This document shows positions 1-15,559 of a stretch of DNA of 35,446 bases, one piece after another. The notes under the pieces are model-generated. The model was not told the origin of the DNA. It saw only the letters and a program-made list of their open reading frames with translations, and ran no database searches. The DNA comes from Mesotaenium endlicherianum (taxonomy: Eukaryota > Streptophyta > Zygnematophyceae > Zygnematales > Mesotaeniaceae): the NCBI GenBank assembly GCA_009602735.1, contig WELA01012722.1, positions 432,014-467,459 of the forward strand, given 5' to 3'. Position 1 is the stretch's first letter, and each line of letters starts with the position of its first letter. The translations under genes were made by a program, and so were the position numbers.

Positions 1-4677
<4,677 letters not shown>

Positions 4678-6960
4678 GGTATTTTCCTGTGTACATAAGT
4701 TGGGCGTTACATTCTTGCCCGGAGCCTTGTGGCGTTCGTATTGGCTCTTTTTCCTTGGGGCCTCTCTTTCGGAGCTGAGGCTCACTGAAAAGGACCCAAT
4801 GCAATGGTTTAGTTACCAAGATGTGTTGTGAAGCAAGTGCCAAATTTTTGCCCGAGCAGACTTAACCTTGCCGCACGCTTTGAAGGAGTCCTCTATTTGC
4901 TACTCAGGCATGAAAGTCCATTTCTCGTATGGCATGTGGTTCTCAAGCTCAAATCAGAAGTAGATATATATGTTGTGAAATTCGCACATGTAAGCATTTT
5001 GCATCTGGTCACGTCCACTATACTCATGGAGCTCAGAGCCGAGGTTGTAAAATCATTGATGTGATGAATCTGAAGGAAGTTTTGAGAAATAGATATTTGC
5101 ATCTTACAACCATGTATTGTTCATTGGTTGGAGTGCAACATAAGCAGACGGTTGGGCCTGAAAATGTTTTGAGCTTGGAGTTGCAAAATGAGTTTTTACT
5201 ATACTTGCAAAAGGCTTGATTATAGATTCTTTTTATGACCTACTTCTACTTTCAACTCACTCTTGTATTACACTCATGAGTCACGTGTACAGTGCATGTT
5301 GTGAGCTAGCTTTAGGTTTTATGTCAAAAGTGATCGTGGTTGTGCCGATGTAATAGTTATCTTGTCCTTGAGAAGGTTAAGTTTGCTCTCTGCACACGCT
5401 TGGCATGGGTGCAACGTACAGCAACAATCGTGTGGAGTGTTGTTGTGCATGTTCAATGATCGGGGATCAGCTTGTGGGTAATGCTTATGACAATAGCAAT
5501 ATTCTGTACTACCTTTGGTGTGTATAGGATAGCAACATGAGTATCATAAATTGGTTGATCACATTGACCAAGATGTATCGTTAATACTTTATAAAATTGC
5601 ATCTTGAAGACAACACAAAAAAGAGGTTTCCTTGAAGATTGTTGTTGATTTGAAAGTGTATGGAATCGCCACATCAATCCGGTTGGGCACATGAGTATAG
5701 TATGTCGGAAGTTTTCAATTTTTATCAAAGAATTATGGATCTTATTCTATGACACCATATAGCATAGGTTGAGAAAGTCATTTGATCATGCGAGATCAGA
5801 GAAGGGCACACCAAACATCCACTTGAAGCTAAACGAGATCATCAAATCAAGCGTAGGGATTTTTACTCGAGCACACATACTTGAACATTCTTAAATTCTT
5901 TCTTGTCCACATGGGCTTGGTGATGAACACTTAATTCCACCAACACGACTTGCCAATATAAAAGGCTACTTCACACCTAGTTTAATAGACTTTAAAGAGG
6001 AGGAGCTTCTATTTGTATTAGCTTTACATTTTCTATATAAACAAAAGAACACGTGGACGAAGGGATAATTAGATTCTTAAGTCAACAAAGAATATAGCAA
6101 TTTTTTCAATACTACGAGCACTTTTGTCAATTTTAAGTCATCAAAGGTTGTTATCTCGCTTTGCTAGTGAGGCTTCTAGAGTAACATAGCATGTTCAGTG
6201 TGTATAGCATGCACAGCATGTTTACTCACAAGGGGCTCTTATATTGACCGTAGCAAGCGTATGGAAGTGGTGCTATTGCAAGATTATACTCAGAGAAGAC
6301 CTATGCAAGAAATTAAATTGCCACGGAAGACTTAAATATTGATCAAAGTATTGAGACCTTGAAAGTACAAAGTTTGAGTAGAGGTTGTGTTTGGGGCATT
6401 TTTCCAAAGTTTTATAAGCGAATGGCCTCTACTGAGTGTATGTTGATGATTACATATGCATAGAAGTAAGCGTCCGGAGAGAAACTGATGTGTGGCCAAA
6501 TGCTAACCATCTATATCAACCTAGTTAGATTAATGTACAAAGTGAACAAATGCTAAGTCCTTGAATTCCAAAGTTACTAAAGTTTGGCACAATTTGCTAT
6601 ATGCATTGACATGTAGGAAGACGTTCACCCTTGCATCCTAAATATTTTATGTTCACGTGCATCATCAGGTGCATAAAAATTTAATTCACTAGGAGCTAAT
6701 TGTAGGAATTACCTGTTGGCCATGAGCACATCAAGAGTTTTTATTCCTGTTTATGTTTCCATTGGTGCACATCACAAAAATATGGTGAACGATATCGACA
6801 ATGACTCCTTAGAAGTATAGTTAAATACTAGTTGTGACAAGCTTTTTCTTGTTAAAAGTTAAGCTGCTAGTAGCTAAAATTGTACAACTATGAAGGTGAA
6901 CATGGCTATTGAAGCACACCTCAATTAAAGCACACCTCGATGGGGGGATTATGCGATTGT
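4678..6960. other. INO80 3' flank and AT-rich intergenic DNA, nothing recognised
   Basis: Directly after the INO80 stop the base composition falls from strongly GC-rich to AT-rich. The first few hundred bases probably include the 3' UTR. Every open frame here is short and unconvincing. I see no tRNA, no long ORF and no clear repeat. Confidence 0.6.
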
Positions 6961-8110
6961 CATTTTTCTAGATGGGTACTCGACAAAATCAAGTCGTGCG
7001 CAGCTAGCGGAGTTGCAGCTGCTGAGAGTTGCAGTAAGTTAAAGAGGTGGTTAGAGGCCTTTCTCTCACCATACTCCTTATACAAAGACATGCAATAAGT
7101 ACCATAACCACATTGTATTCATAAGGGCAGTGTAATTGCTGTAGACTTACTCTTCAAATGGGTACTTTGAGGCAAAACGAGGAAATCGGGCCCTGCACAG
7201 CTATTGCTGTTGGAACTGCTGAGATTTCTAGTATTAGTAAAAGAGGTGGTTACAGGTCTGACGCTCACCATCATTCTCATACAAAACCATGCAATAAGCT
7301 TGCCTAGCCACATCGTGTTCGTAAGGGTAGTGTAAATGCTAGCGACTTAATACCCAAATGGATACTTAGAGGCAAAACAAGAAATTCAGGCTATGCGCTG
7401 GTAGCACTGTTGCAGATTCTGAGGCTACTAACTCTCCAGCATTTACACTCCCCTTGTAAGCAAAATGTGGATATGGTGACTACTTCCACGTCTTTGTATG
7501 AGAATTAGGGAGAGTTTCAATCCCCCATCTTCCACATCCATCAATATTACAATCCTCAGCAGCTGTAACAGCGCCAACTGTGCAGGGGTCGACTTTGTCA
7601 TTATGCTCCAAAGTACCCATTTGGCTATTAACTCTCCAGAATTTCCCTTCCTTTGTCAATACCTTGTGACTATGGTGACTGTTTGTATGATTTTGTATGA
7701 AAATCAAGGGGGTTGCCAAGCCCCTAACAACCTCTCCGGCTAATATTACAACATTAAGTAATGCAGCGGCGCCATTTGCGTTGGGCACGGCTTGTTGATT
7801 TGCCCCACAGTTTCCCTTTGTATGAGGATTGAGGAAGTTGCTAAGCCCTCTTCCACTAATATTACAAAATTCAGTAGGTGGAGCAGCGCTTGTTGCGTTG
7901 GGCACAGTTTGTCGTTTTGCCCCACAATGTCTATTTTACACTGCCCATGTCAACACATTTTTAGTATGGTGGCCTACTGCATGTTTTGTATTAAAATTAT
8001 GGGCAGTTCCAAGTCCCTAACCACCACACCTCATAAATTTACACCTTTAGCAACTGGAGCAGCGTCTGCTACGCTGGATTTTTCGTTTTGCCCTCGAGTA
8101 CCCATATAAG
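6960..8110. repeat. Degenerate repeat array, about 120-200 bp units, switching orientation near 7440
   Basis: At least three related units lie between about 6965 and 7440. For example CATGCAATAAG starts at 7089 and again at 7288, with matching AAAGAGGTGGTTA and CACCAT blocks. From about 7495 to 8105 roughly four units appear in the opposite orientation. These begin GTATGARRATTRRGG (7497, 7695, 7818, 7986), continue AATATTACAA and end CAGCRGC...TTTTGCC...TACCCAT. The two halves form a large imperfect inverted arrangement. No coding function is apparent. Could be a decayed satellite or a non-autonomous element. Confidence 0.6.
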
Positions 8111-8229
8111 GGGAAACCTTTACGTCTTTGCCATTGCCCCCCTACCGGAAAATACTATCAGTTGCTAGTACCATCTAACTATTGCAGCTAATACCAAAGG
8201 GTATTATGGGACAAAGTGAAAAAACTCCA

Positions 8230-8620
8230 GCGACGATACAAGCTTCGACTCATCTTGAGAGTTAGGCAAGGCTAAGCACACAACATTGCACCAATTATGT
8301 CTAACAACATACTAATGGTTAACTATATAGCGGACTGCAATTGACTAAACTCCGAAAGATGATAATAGGTAGGATATTAATTTTCTTGAGGCAAGGGAGT
8401 TAGATGAGGCAATGTATACAACATTGCATCAATTACGTCTAAGGAAAATTAGGTGGTTTGCTCTTGTGCAAATTTTAATAAATTAAACTTAGGAAGATGA
8501 TGGTATGTGGGACAATGACAATGTCAAATTGGGACTTGAGTCGAGGCTAAGCCTACAACATTGCACAAATTTATGTTTCCCAAATTAATTAGACCATTGA
8601 CAATAATTGAAAAGTTTGAG
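8230..8620. repeat. Degenerate tandem repeat, period about 137 bp, three units
   Basis: The block ACAACATTGCA starts at 8280, 8418 and 8555, giving spacings of 138 and 137. Each copy is preceded by GAGGC(T)AA and followed by AATTA-YGTCT-like sequence. The units are heavily diverged. Confidence 0.6.
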
Positions 8621-9170
8621 TTCACCACTATATAGTCAACCCAATGGCAAACTCATGTTTGATGCCCCTTGCACTCGTGAAGACATTTTGCATGCTATGA
8701 CTTAATTGTAGCTTATATGTATAACTTAAGTGTAGCTTATATGTACAACTCTTGCAGGATATATTTGAAAATTGTCAGGATGATGTAAGATGAATGTGAT
8801 CATTGACCTTCAATGCATAGACATGTGTTTTTCATCCATCTTCCTCCACATTATACAATCTATAAGTGCATTGTTACGGCGGTTGCCTTTGAGATACAGC
8901 TTACTCTAGCAGATCAACATTCCTATTAAGAGGAACTCCAGAGGGTTTGTTTAAAAAGCTAGCATACTAAACAATATATTTTGCAGCAGGATGGGCTCCG
9001 AGGGACTTATCTTCTTTCCACTGAACATATAATGGATCATGCAATATATTACGAGATATATTAATCAATTAAACATGATAGCTAAGGTCATTTTGCATAT
9101 GGTTTATATTTAGTACAATTATTCAACCAAGAGTCGCATGGTGAAGTCCACTCAAATTAGCAACTCATAC
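8621..9170. other. AT-rich DNA, nothing recognised
   Basis: Low-GC sequence with no ORF of note, no RNA gene and no clear repeat. Confidence 0.5.
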
Positions 9171-9540
9171 ATTCTTTGAATGCCAACTCACCGCCTGAAG
9201 TGAAACTTCAAATTGCCTAGTAATACATCTCTTTGTATGGGATCTGAGGGTAGCCTCAAGCCGCCCATTACTACCTCCAACAACATTAGCACCCTTAAGA
9301 GCAACAGCAGCATGAGTTGCACTAGATATGATTCCTTTATTTTGCTTTATAGTAGCCAACTGGAGGGTTAACTTGCTGGCATAAACACTTCAACACATTA
9401 GAGAGTATTCTAGCTCACTGCATGTCTCTTGGTGGGTGCTATGAGAAGCTTCAAGCTCCCACTCGATACCTCCACTATTACTACAATCCTCAGTTGCAAC
9501 AGCAACACGATCTGCACTTAACATGATTTAAACTAAAAAT
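9170..9540. repeat. Two further units of the 6960-8110 repeat family
   Basis: Segments from about 9230 and 9400 share the same order of blocks as the upstream array: TTTGTATG, a GAGG/CAAG segment, CC-ACTA-CTCC, then CAACAGCA and a TGCACT end. They are separated from the main array by about 1 kb. Confidence 0.45.
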
Positions 9541-9639
9541 ATGTGTGTATGATATGAAAACAATGATATTATACAGACTGTATCGAGTATCTTCAACAAT
9601 ATCCTCTCTTTTTTTAATGACATTGACTTAAGTCCAAAG

Positions 9640-10215
9640 ATGTCAATAACTTGTCGTCTACATTTTGTGATATAGTTCTTGTTCCATTTGAGAGTGATAT
9701 GAGAAAAACAATTAAAATCGTATACTTTAATGGAATTTGTAAATAGTCGATAACTAAAAAAACATTATTTATAGAAGAACAATAGTTGACTCGTATTTCA
9801 ATGAAACATCATCAATTCATTTTGTTTGAAATAGATGTAAATTTGTATAACACTATGATCTCATACAGTCAATATTTTGTGGTCTACGTTTCATTATAGA
9901 GTTCTTGTTACGCCTCAAAAATGCTTTCAAAAATGAGAAAATCAATCGAGAAATGCACAATCATGTGATGTTTGCAAATAATATATGAGAAAAGAAGGCC
10001 TTTTTCATTATAAAATATACATTCAAATTGTATCTCAATGGAAAGAAATATTCGTTTCAAAGTGGAACTGTATGTGCATGAAATAATAATAACATATTAT
10101 TGTATTGTAAATTTTCGATAGCATTCGCTTTTTTTGTGATGACCTTTTTAATAAATGAGTCAATATTATGTCATTTGCCTTTCATAATACAATCTTGTCG
10201 CACTTGAGATTTTAT
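9640..10215. repeat. Faint repeat units in AT-rich DNA
   Basis: GTCAATA followed by a TTGT...CTAC/TTGC...ATA...TTCTTGT pattern recurs at 9642, 9868 and 10159, with irregular spacing (226 and 291). The similarity is weak and may reflect an old, decayed tandem family. Confidence 0.35.
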
Positions 10216-11299
10216 TGTGAAACGAGCAAAAGGATAAAATGTGCATTCGCATATGACATCTGCAAATAGTCACTGAAAATCGTCAATTAATCAAAATTAA
10301 AAATCGTCAAAATCATCAATTACAACAAGATTTTGAATAATAAAGAATCAAATTTAATGGTACCTCAAAGAATCATAAAACATTTGTTTCTTTTGACATC
10401 AAATTAAGTTTGTCCACAAATAATGGTCACATTTCAAGTGTGATCACATTTCATGGTTTTTTTTAGTATTTATTTATGTGGTAGCCACTTTTTTCCAAGG
10501 ATATCAACATCTTATCACGCACCTTTTATAATAGCATTATAGATGTGTACCAATCATCATACAATCTATATTTATGACTATTTTGTAAAACTCTTATTAG
10601 AAACCAGTCACCATCTTGACCCTTTGATTTTTGATCCCTTTTACACTAGCTTTACAATGGAACTTATATTGGTTCCATAACCAAAAATGGGCCCATAAAA
10701 AGCTTATTTTCTACAGGATCAAACTTACAAAAAAGTTTAGAATAATTTTGAAATGGTATCTTTGCATTGTTATAACTTGAATCGTACGGGAGATTTTGGT
10801 GAAGGAAAAATTGAGAACTTTCGTGGAAGTTATGCAGTTTTCTCGGCCACGAACAGAGCAGGTAAAGTTTCAATTTTCCCCCTTCGAAGTGCATTCTTGC
10901 TCTAAATTCTTGATTCTTGCAGGATAGAGCAGCCATGGTTGCCATTTTTTCTTCGTCCACAGGTCCTGTCATAGGCGTAGGCACAAAAATACTAATGCCT
11001 AGCAAGATATGGGGTGCACCTGGGTACGGCAAGGGTTCAAGAGCATTTTGAAGAGTTCTTTTTGGTAGGAATTCTTGAAGAAGAGGTGCAAAAAACTAAA
11101 GACACAAAGTTTAAGATATATTTTGGATATGACGGAGAGTACAAGACTTGGGCTCGCAAGTAAGTCTTGGAGTATGTGTCCTCTTTGTCTAAATTTTGTT
11201 GATTTGCCCTTATGAGGGAGTTGTGAGGGTTGGTGCCTCTGCACAGCAAAATTCACAAGAACTTGCTTCTAGAACCTTTCCAATCTCCCTGCCTACACA
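10216..11299. other. AT-rich DNA with one unrecognised minus-strand ORF
   Basis: The only open frame of any size is a 122-codon minus-strand frame at 10664-11032. It matches no family I know and has no good context, so I do not call it a gene. The rest shows no RNA gene or clear repeat. Confidence 0.4.
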
Positions 11300-12756
11300 A
11301 ACAAAAAAAATCTAACTGACGCAGCAGCTAGAGGAGTCAGACACGCACTCAGGATCAAACAGGAACCTAATAGTAGTAGAGCCAAGAAAAAAGGGGGAAA
11401 ACCTTCAAAGCAGAAAGGTCCGGACATGACTGTGCTTGTTAATAGAGATGAGAGAAATATTTGAGTATATCTAGCAAAGGAGAGCCTGCTAAGAGCAAGT
11501 CTAACAAGGGCTACGAGAAGAAGAAGGGTTAGCTGTCAAGATTTGAGGATGTGTATAATTCAGATGAAGGGCTGGAGACAGAAGGAGATACCCTGGTGCC
11601 AGCCCCTAGTGAAGAAGAGGAACTTGAACCTGCCAGCAAAGGACCATAATATCTTGGAGGTCTGCTGAAGAAGGTGAATTTTCCTCATGGTTGCTCAAAC
11701 CTGTGAGCACTGCCACTACTGGCTTGACCAAAATCAACATTAGGTTCTTTCACACACTAAGCTCTTTTGCAGTGATGTGTCTTCTCATCAACATCGACTG
11801 GTATGATGAATTGTGTGCTGAAACGAATGCATATGCTCATGAGCAAGGTGCTAAGCAATGGAGTCTACTCAGTACAAAAGAGATTATTTTGTGGCATAGT
11901 TTGTGTATCTCCATGGCCAAGATACACATATTATTGTAAGAGTGCTTTTTGTCTAGTAGAATTTCCTGTTTTTGGAAAATAGATGTCGAGGGATAGGTGG
12001 GTCCAGATCAAGTGCTGCTGGCACATTACATCAAATGCAGCTAGAGATGTCTTTTCTAAGGACTCTGGTGAGTACAACAGGCTATGGTAATGTCAACCAT
12101 TTATAGATCTGTTGAAGAGAACATTCAAGAAATATTATTATTTAGGTGAGCATATAACATTAGATGAGAGGCTAATTCCTACTATATTTAGGATTAAGAG
12201 TACATCGTCCAAAAAAAACATATAAATTTGGTATAGAGCTGTTTACTCTAATTGAAATTTGATAACATCACCTATTGTTGTTGGGATTTTGTAGTATTTG
12301 ACAAGATAAAGAGGGCACGCAGAAACACTTTACTAGTTATAGAAATGGTGAGTACATTGCCTGAGGGTCAGAATTACAATTTTGTTTTTGACAGAGGCTT
12401 CACAAGTCCTGAATTTCTGAAGAATTTGTCAAAACTTGGTCTTGAAGCAACAAAGACATGTGTGAATAGAAGAAATTATCCTACTAAGCAATAGGTTCTA
12501 GATACACCTGCAGGCCAGAAAGAAGGAGAGCAAGGATCCCTCAAAGCGGTAGTGCGTGTATGGCTTGAGCAGATAGCTATTGTGTGGCAAGACAAAATGC
12601 GTGTTTACTTGCTTTCTAAATGTAGGGGTCTGAATGTTGTAGAGGTCTTAGAGAAGGCCAAAAAGAAGAGAGTCCAAAATTATGCTTGCTCTTGAAATTG
12701 TCAAACACAACAACCAGTACAAGGATGCTGTAGATCAGTTTGAGAAACTTTGTTTG
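11300..12756 (+). pseudogene. Decayed piggyBac-like transposase (DDE_Tnp_1_7 type), cut off by an LTR
   Basis: Pieces in several frames on the + strand keep the order of a piggyBac transposase. An acidic N-terminal segment (11500-11650) is followed by ETNAYAHEQGAKQW and TKEIILWHSL (11690-11940), then MSRDRWVQI and EYNRLW at about 11983-12090. The three regions that carry the catalytic Asp residues can all be seen: TLDERLIP near 12160, FVFDRGFTSPEFL near 12390 and AVDQFEKLC near 12730. Several stops and frame changes break the gene. The 3' end is interrupted at 12756/12757 by the outer retroelement's LTR, and no continuation of the transposase is visible beyond the far LTR at 30425. No TTAA-flanked ends were identified. 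This is a dead relic of a cut-and-paste DNA transposon. Confidence 0.78.
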
Positions 12757-13475
12757 TGTAATGAATCAGTATATTGGTTGATATAATATTCATTTAAATA
12801 TAACAGTTAAATAAGTTCAGCCTGCTGAACTCTAATTAATAATCAATCTGCTAGACTTTATATTTAATATCAGTTTAATGACTCAGCCGAAAGCAGCAGG
12901 TTGAAGTCAGCTTAAGTCAGCTTGCTGACACATTCTTTGACAGCCAGCTGACTTCCGTACTCGGTAGCAGCGAACTGCCTCGATATGCATCTAAGTGTGG
13001 TATGCTAGATGAATGGCCAGATGACATCCCTATGATAGATGGCGATTCGGGATGATGGGAGATGGCGGTGGATTTGGTTAACCGAGGTCCTACCAACGTG
13101 GTTAACTCCCGGGTAGGCGGTGCCATCGCACTGGCCGTTGAACAGTAAACTCATTCCATGTACATATGCTAGGCATTGCTCTCGAGTTCGGCATTCGGAA
13201 ACGAAGCCAACTCTCTTGTACAGCTGACTGAGAGAGAACTGAATCCAAGGCGAGAAGCCATTGATACGCACTGTCTTCTAACCTTGCTTATGTATGAGTT
13301 TACTGATTGCATTATTGATGCTAGTTTACTCGCATTTGATTTACGAGTATTGTTCACTGCTAGTGTGTTGTCCTTTGCCGTTTAATTAGTTAACGGAAAA
13401 TCCATAAAGATTACTTGCTGATATAAAGATCTTTAGTAATTGTTAATCGCCTATTTGGTAAGTCGATTCATTTCA
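12757..13475 (+). repeat. 5' LTR of the outer chromovirus (719 bp)
   Basis: Starts TGTAATGAATCAG and ends CGATTCATTTCA, giving short inverted termini with TG/CA ends. It matches the other three LTRs over its whole length. A TATAAAG lies at 13422-13428 and a consensus splice donor GTAAGT at 13458-13463. Palindromes near its start are listed separately. Confidence 0.93.
12814..12953 (+). promoter_or_regulatory. Cluster of GTCAGC-NN-GCTGAC palindromes in the LTR
   Basis: Three spaced dyads are seen: AGTTCAGCCTGCTGAACT (12814-12831, perfect), GTCAGCTTGCTGAC (12916-12929, perfect) and GACAGCCAGCTGAC (12940-12953, near-perfect). The same family of motifs occurs in the other LTRs. Position in the presumed U3 suggests binding sites for a dimeric regulator; this is inference. 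Confidence 0.5.
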
Positions 13476-13476
13476 G

Positions 13477-13488
13477 TCGTATCGGAGC
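13477..13488 (+). other. Primer-binding site of the outer element (one mismatch)
   Basis: TCGTATCGGAGC begins one base after the LTR end. It corresponds to TGGTATCGGAGC in the inner copy, the type complementary to the 3' end of initiator methionine tRNA. The G-to-C change at position 2 is a likely decay mutation. Confidence 0.75.
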
Positions 13489-13509
13489 AGTTATCACAGT
13501 CTTCTTTGT

Positions 13510-14727
13510 ATGGTAAGGACGAGGTCTCAAACTAGCAACTCCCGAGACATGGAGAACCAGGATAACGAGAATGTCCAAAACCAGGCGGAAAGCCATGTAG
13601 CGGGAAACCGTACCTATTCGGAAGCAGTAGCGGATACTGCAGCTAGGGAGGTTGCAGATGAGGCAGCTGCTACAGCCGCAGTTGCAGCACAGCAAGCTGA
13701 GGAGGAGAGAGCCAGATTAGAAGCTGAACAATTAGCAAAGGCCGCTGAAGATACAGAAAGGAGGGAAGGACAGCCAGCTGACGAGCGCACTGTTGAAGAA
13801 CTTATGGCATCAAGGGCCAATGTTCTGAACCCACCTCCTGCCGTACAACTCAATGTACCCCTAGGTCAAATACGTGACCGGCTGAATGCGGCAGGAATTG
13901 CTGCTGCAGGAGCGAGAGGGATTGTTGAGGACACTACTCAGCGAGTAGATGCCAATGCTGCTGCTGCATTTGCTAATCTACCACCCCAAAATGTAGACTT
14001 GGGAGCATTGTTCGTTCAGATGCAGTCGCAAATGGCGACCATGTATCAGTCCCAACAGGAGGACAAAAGAATCATAATGTCCCTAGTGCAGGACACAGAC
14101 CAACTGGGGTCTCAAACCACTAGTGGTGGTGGCCGAGGGCCTAGTAAGCCCAAGCCGAAACCTCCCCAGGACTATGATCCTGAGGGAAACAGAAAATATT
14201 ACCTGATCAAGTTTCTCGCGGATGTTGAGCAGTGGCTGGAGAACTACCCAGAACTGCAAGATTACGAGAAGGTCAGGCACACCGGTGCGCTACTGAAAGG
14301 CAGTGCCGCAGACTGGTGGCTTTACTGGAAAGGAGAGCGTAAGGCTCGGCAACTCGGTGACCCTACGTGGGTAGAGTTTGTCGAGAAGTTGCATGAGAAG
14401 TTTGATGTCATCAACCAGCAGGAGAAAGCTATCTATGCGATGATCTCCCTGACACTGAAGCAGACCACTTCAGTTGCTGAGTTTGCTCAAAAGTTCCAAG
14501 AGAACATGATGAAGCAGCCAGATTTGCCAGAACGGTATAGGATAGCATACTTCAGGTATGGCTTGAAATCCGAGGTCTCTGGTCATTTTGCTGAGAAAAA
14601 GTATGAGAAACTGGCTGACTTGATCCAGGATGCTGATGCCTGGGATCAGCAGCAGTTCAATCGCAAGCGCCAGAGTAATGCTTTGGTGTCTAAGGTTATC
14701 AAAATGCCCTACGGTTCCTACAATGCA
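13510..14727 (+). pseudogene. gag: gag of the outer chromovirus, 5' part (split by insertion)
   Basis: An open frame from [10 protein letters not shown] runs for about 406 codons with no internal stop. It covers the Ala/Glu-rich coiled-coil N-terminus and the retrotransposon gag core ([14 protein letters not shown], then [13 protein letters not shown], then [11 protein letters not shown]). It is nearly identical to residues 1-406 of the inner copy's gag. It ends at SYNA, where the inner element's LTR begins; the stop that follows belongs to that LTR. The zinc knuckle lies on the other side of the insertion, at 23548-23846. Confidence 0.9.
14690..14727 (+). repeat. 38-bp direct repeat flanking the inner element, left copy
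   Basis: Starts CTAAGGTTATC and ends CCTACAATGCA. It matches 23548-23585 with two mismatches. Both copies are the same stretch of gag, so the gag sequence is duplicated across the insertion. Confidence 0.9.
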
Positions 14728-15446
14728 AAATGAATCGACTTACCAAATAGGCGATTAACAATTAATAAAGATCTTTATATCAGCAAGTAATCTTTATGGT
14801 ATTTCCCGTTAACTGGTTTAACGGCAAAGGACAACACACTAGCAGTGAATAATACTCGTCAGTCAAATGAGAGTAAACTAGCATCAATAATGCAAATCAG
14901 TAAACTCATACATAAGCAAGGTTAGAAGACAGTGCGTATCAATGGCTTCTCGCCTTGGATTCAGAGTTCTCTCAGTAAGTTGTACAAGAGAGTTGGCCTC
15001 GTTTCCGAATGCCGAACTCGAGAGCAATGCCTAGCATATGTACATGGAATGAGTTTACTGTTCAACGGTCAGTGCGATGGCACCGCCTACCCGGGAGTTA
15101 ACCACGTTGGTAGGACCTCGGTTAACCAAATCCACCGCCATCTCCCATCATCCCGAATAGCCATCCATCATAGGGATGTCATCTGGCTATTCATCTAGCA
15201 TATCGCACTTAGATGCATATCAAGGCAGTTCGCTGCTACCGAGTACGGAAGTCAGCTTGCTGTCAAAGAATGTGTCAGCAAGCTGACTTATATGGACTTT
15301 CAGCCTGCTGCTTTCGACTGAGTCATCAAACTGATAATTATGTAAAGTCCAGCAGACTGACTATTAACTAAAGTTCAGCAGGCTGAACTTAATTAACTAT
15401 TATATTTAAATGAATATTATATCCACTAATATACTGATTCATTACA
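14728..15446 (-). repeat. 3' LTR of the inner chromovirus (about 719 bp)
   Basis: On the + strand it runs from AAATGAATCGACTTACC to CTGATTCATTACA. The expected terminal TG (as in TGAAATGAATCG at 22802) is not present at the left edge; the sequence reads CAAAATGAATCG there. So the end is either mutated or lost two bases at the junction with gag. Confidence 0.92.
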
Positions 15447-15460
15447 ATCCCTCCAACTTA
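15447..15460 (-). other. Polypurine tract of the inner element
   Basis: On the - strand TAAGTTGGAGGGAT directly precedes the 3' LTR. It is the expected primer site for plus-strand DNA synthesis. Confidence 0.8.
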
Positions 15461-15463
15461 ACT

Positions 15464-15482
15464 TGTTGTCGCCTCGACAACA
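15464..15482 (-). other. Conserved perfect hairpin before the polypurine tract
   Basis: On the - strand TGTTGTCGAGGCGACAACA: an 8-bp perfect stem with an AGG loop, a few bases upstream of the polypurine tract. The identical sequence occurs in the outer element at 29671-29689, although the DNA just upstream differs between the copies. Confidence 0.85.
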
Positions 15483-15559
15483 TTAAACTGCAGAAATTTT
15501 AAATAAGGGAACTGAACCTGACCAGCCTCCCTTACTGACTGCCTCTTCAGCGTGTCACC

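Noticed and set aside
10664..11032. 122-codon minus-strand frame in AT-rich DNA
   Set aside because: No recognisable family, no supporting context, and it lies in a region of decayed repeats. Kept only as a remark in the region entry.
12757..13475. TGTAA at the LTR start as an algal polyadenylation signal
   Set aside because: The word lies at the start of U3 and is explained by the LTR terminus; its position does not fit 3'-end formation in R.
14932..15198. An 88-codon frame antisense to the element, present in all four LTRs (also 13005-13271, 23008-23274, 29956-30222)
   Set aside because: The LTRs are close copies, so a chance open frame would persist in all of them. It has no start context or known domain. 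A genome-wide test of synonymous versus non-synonymous change would be needed to revive it.
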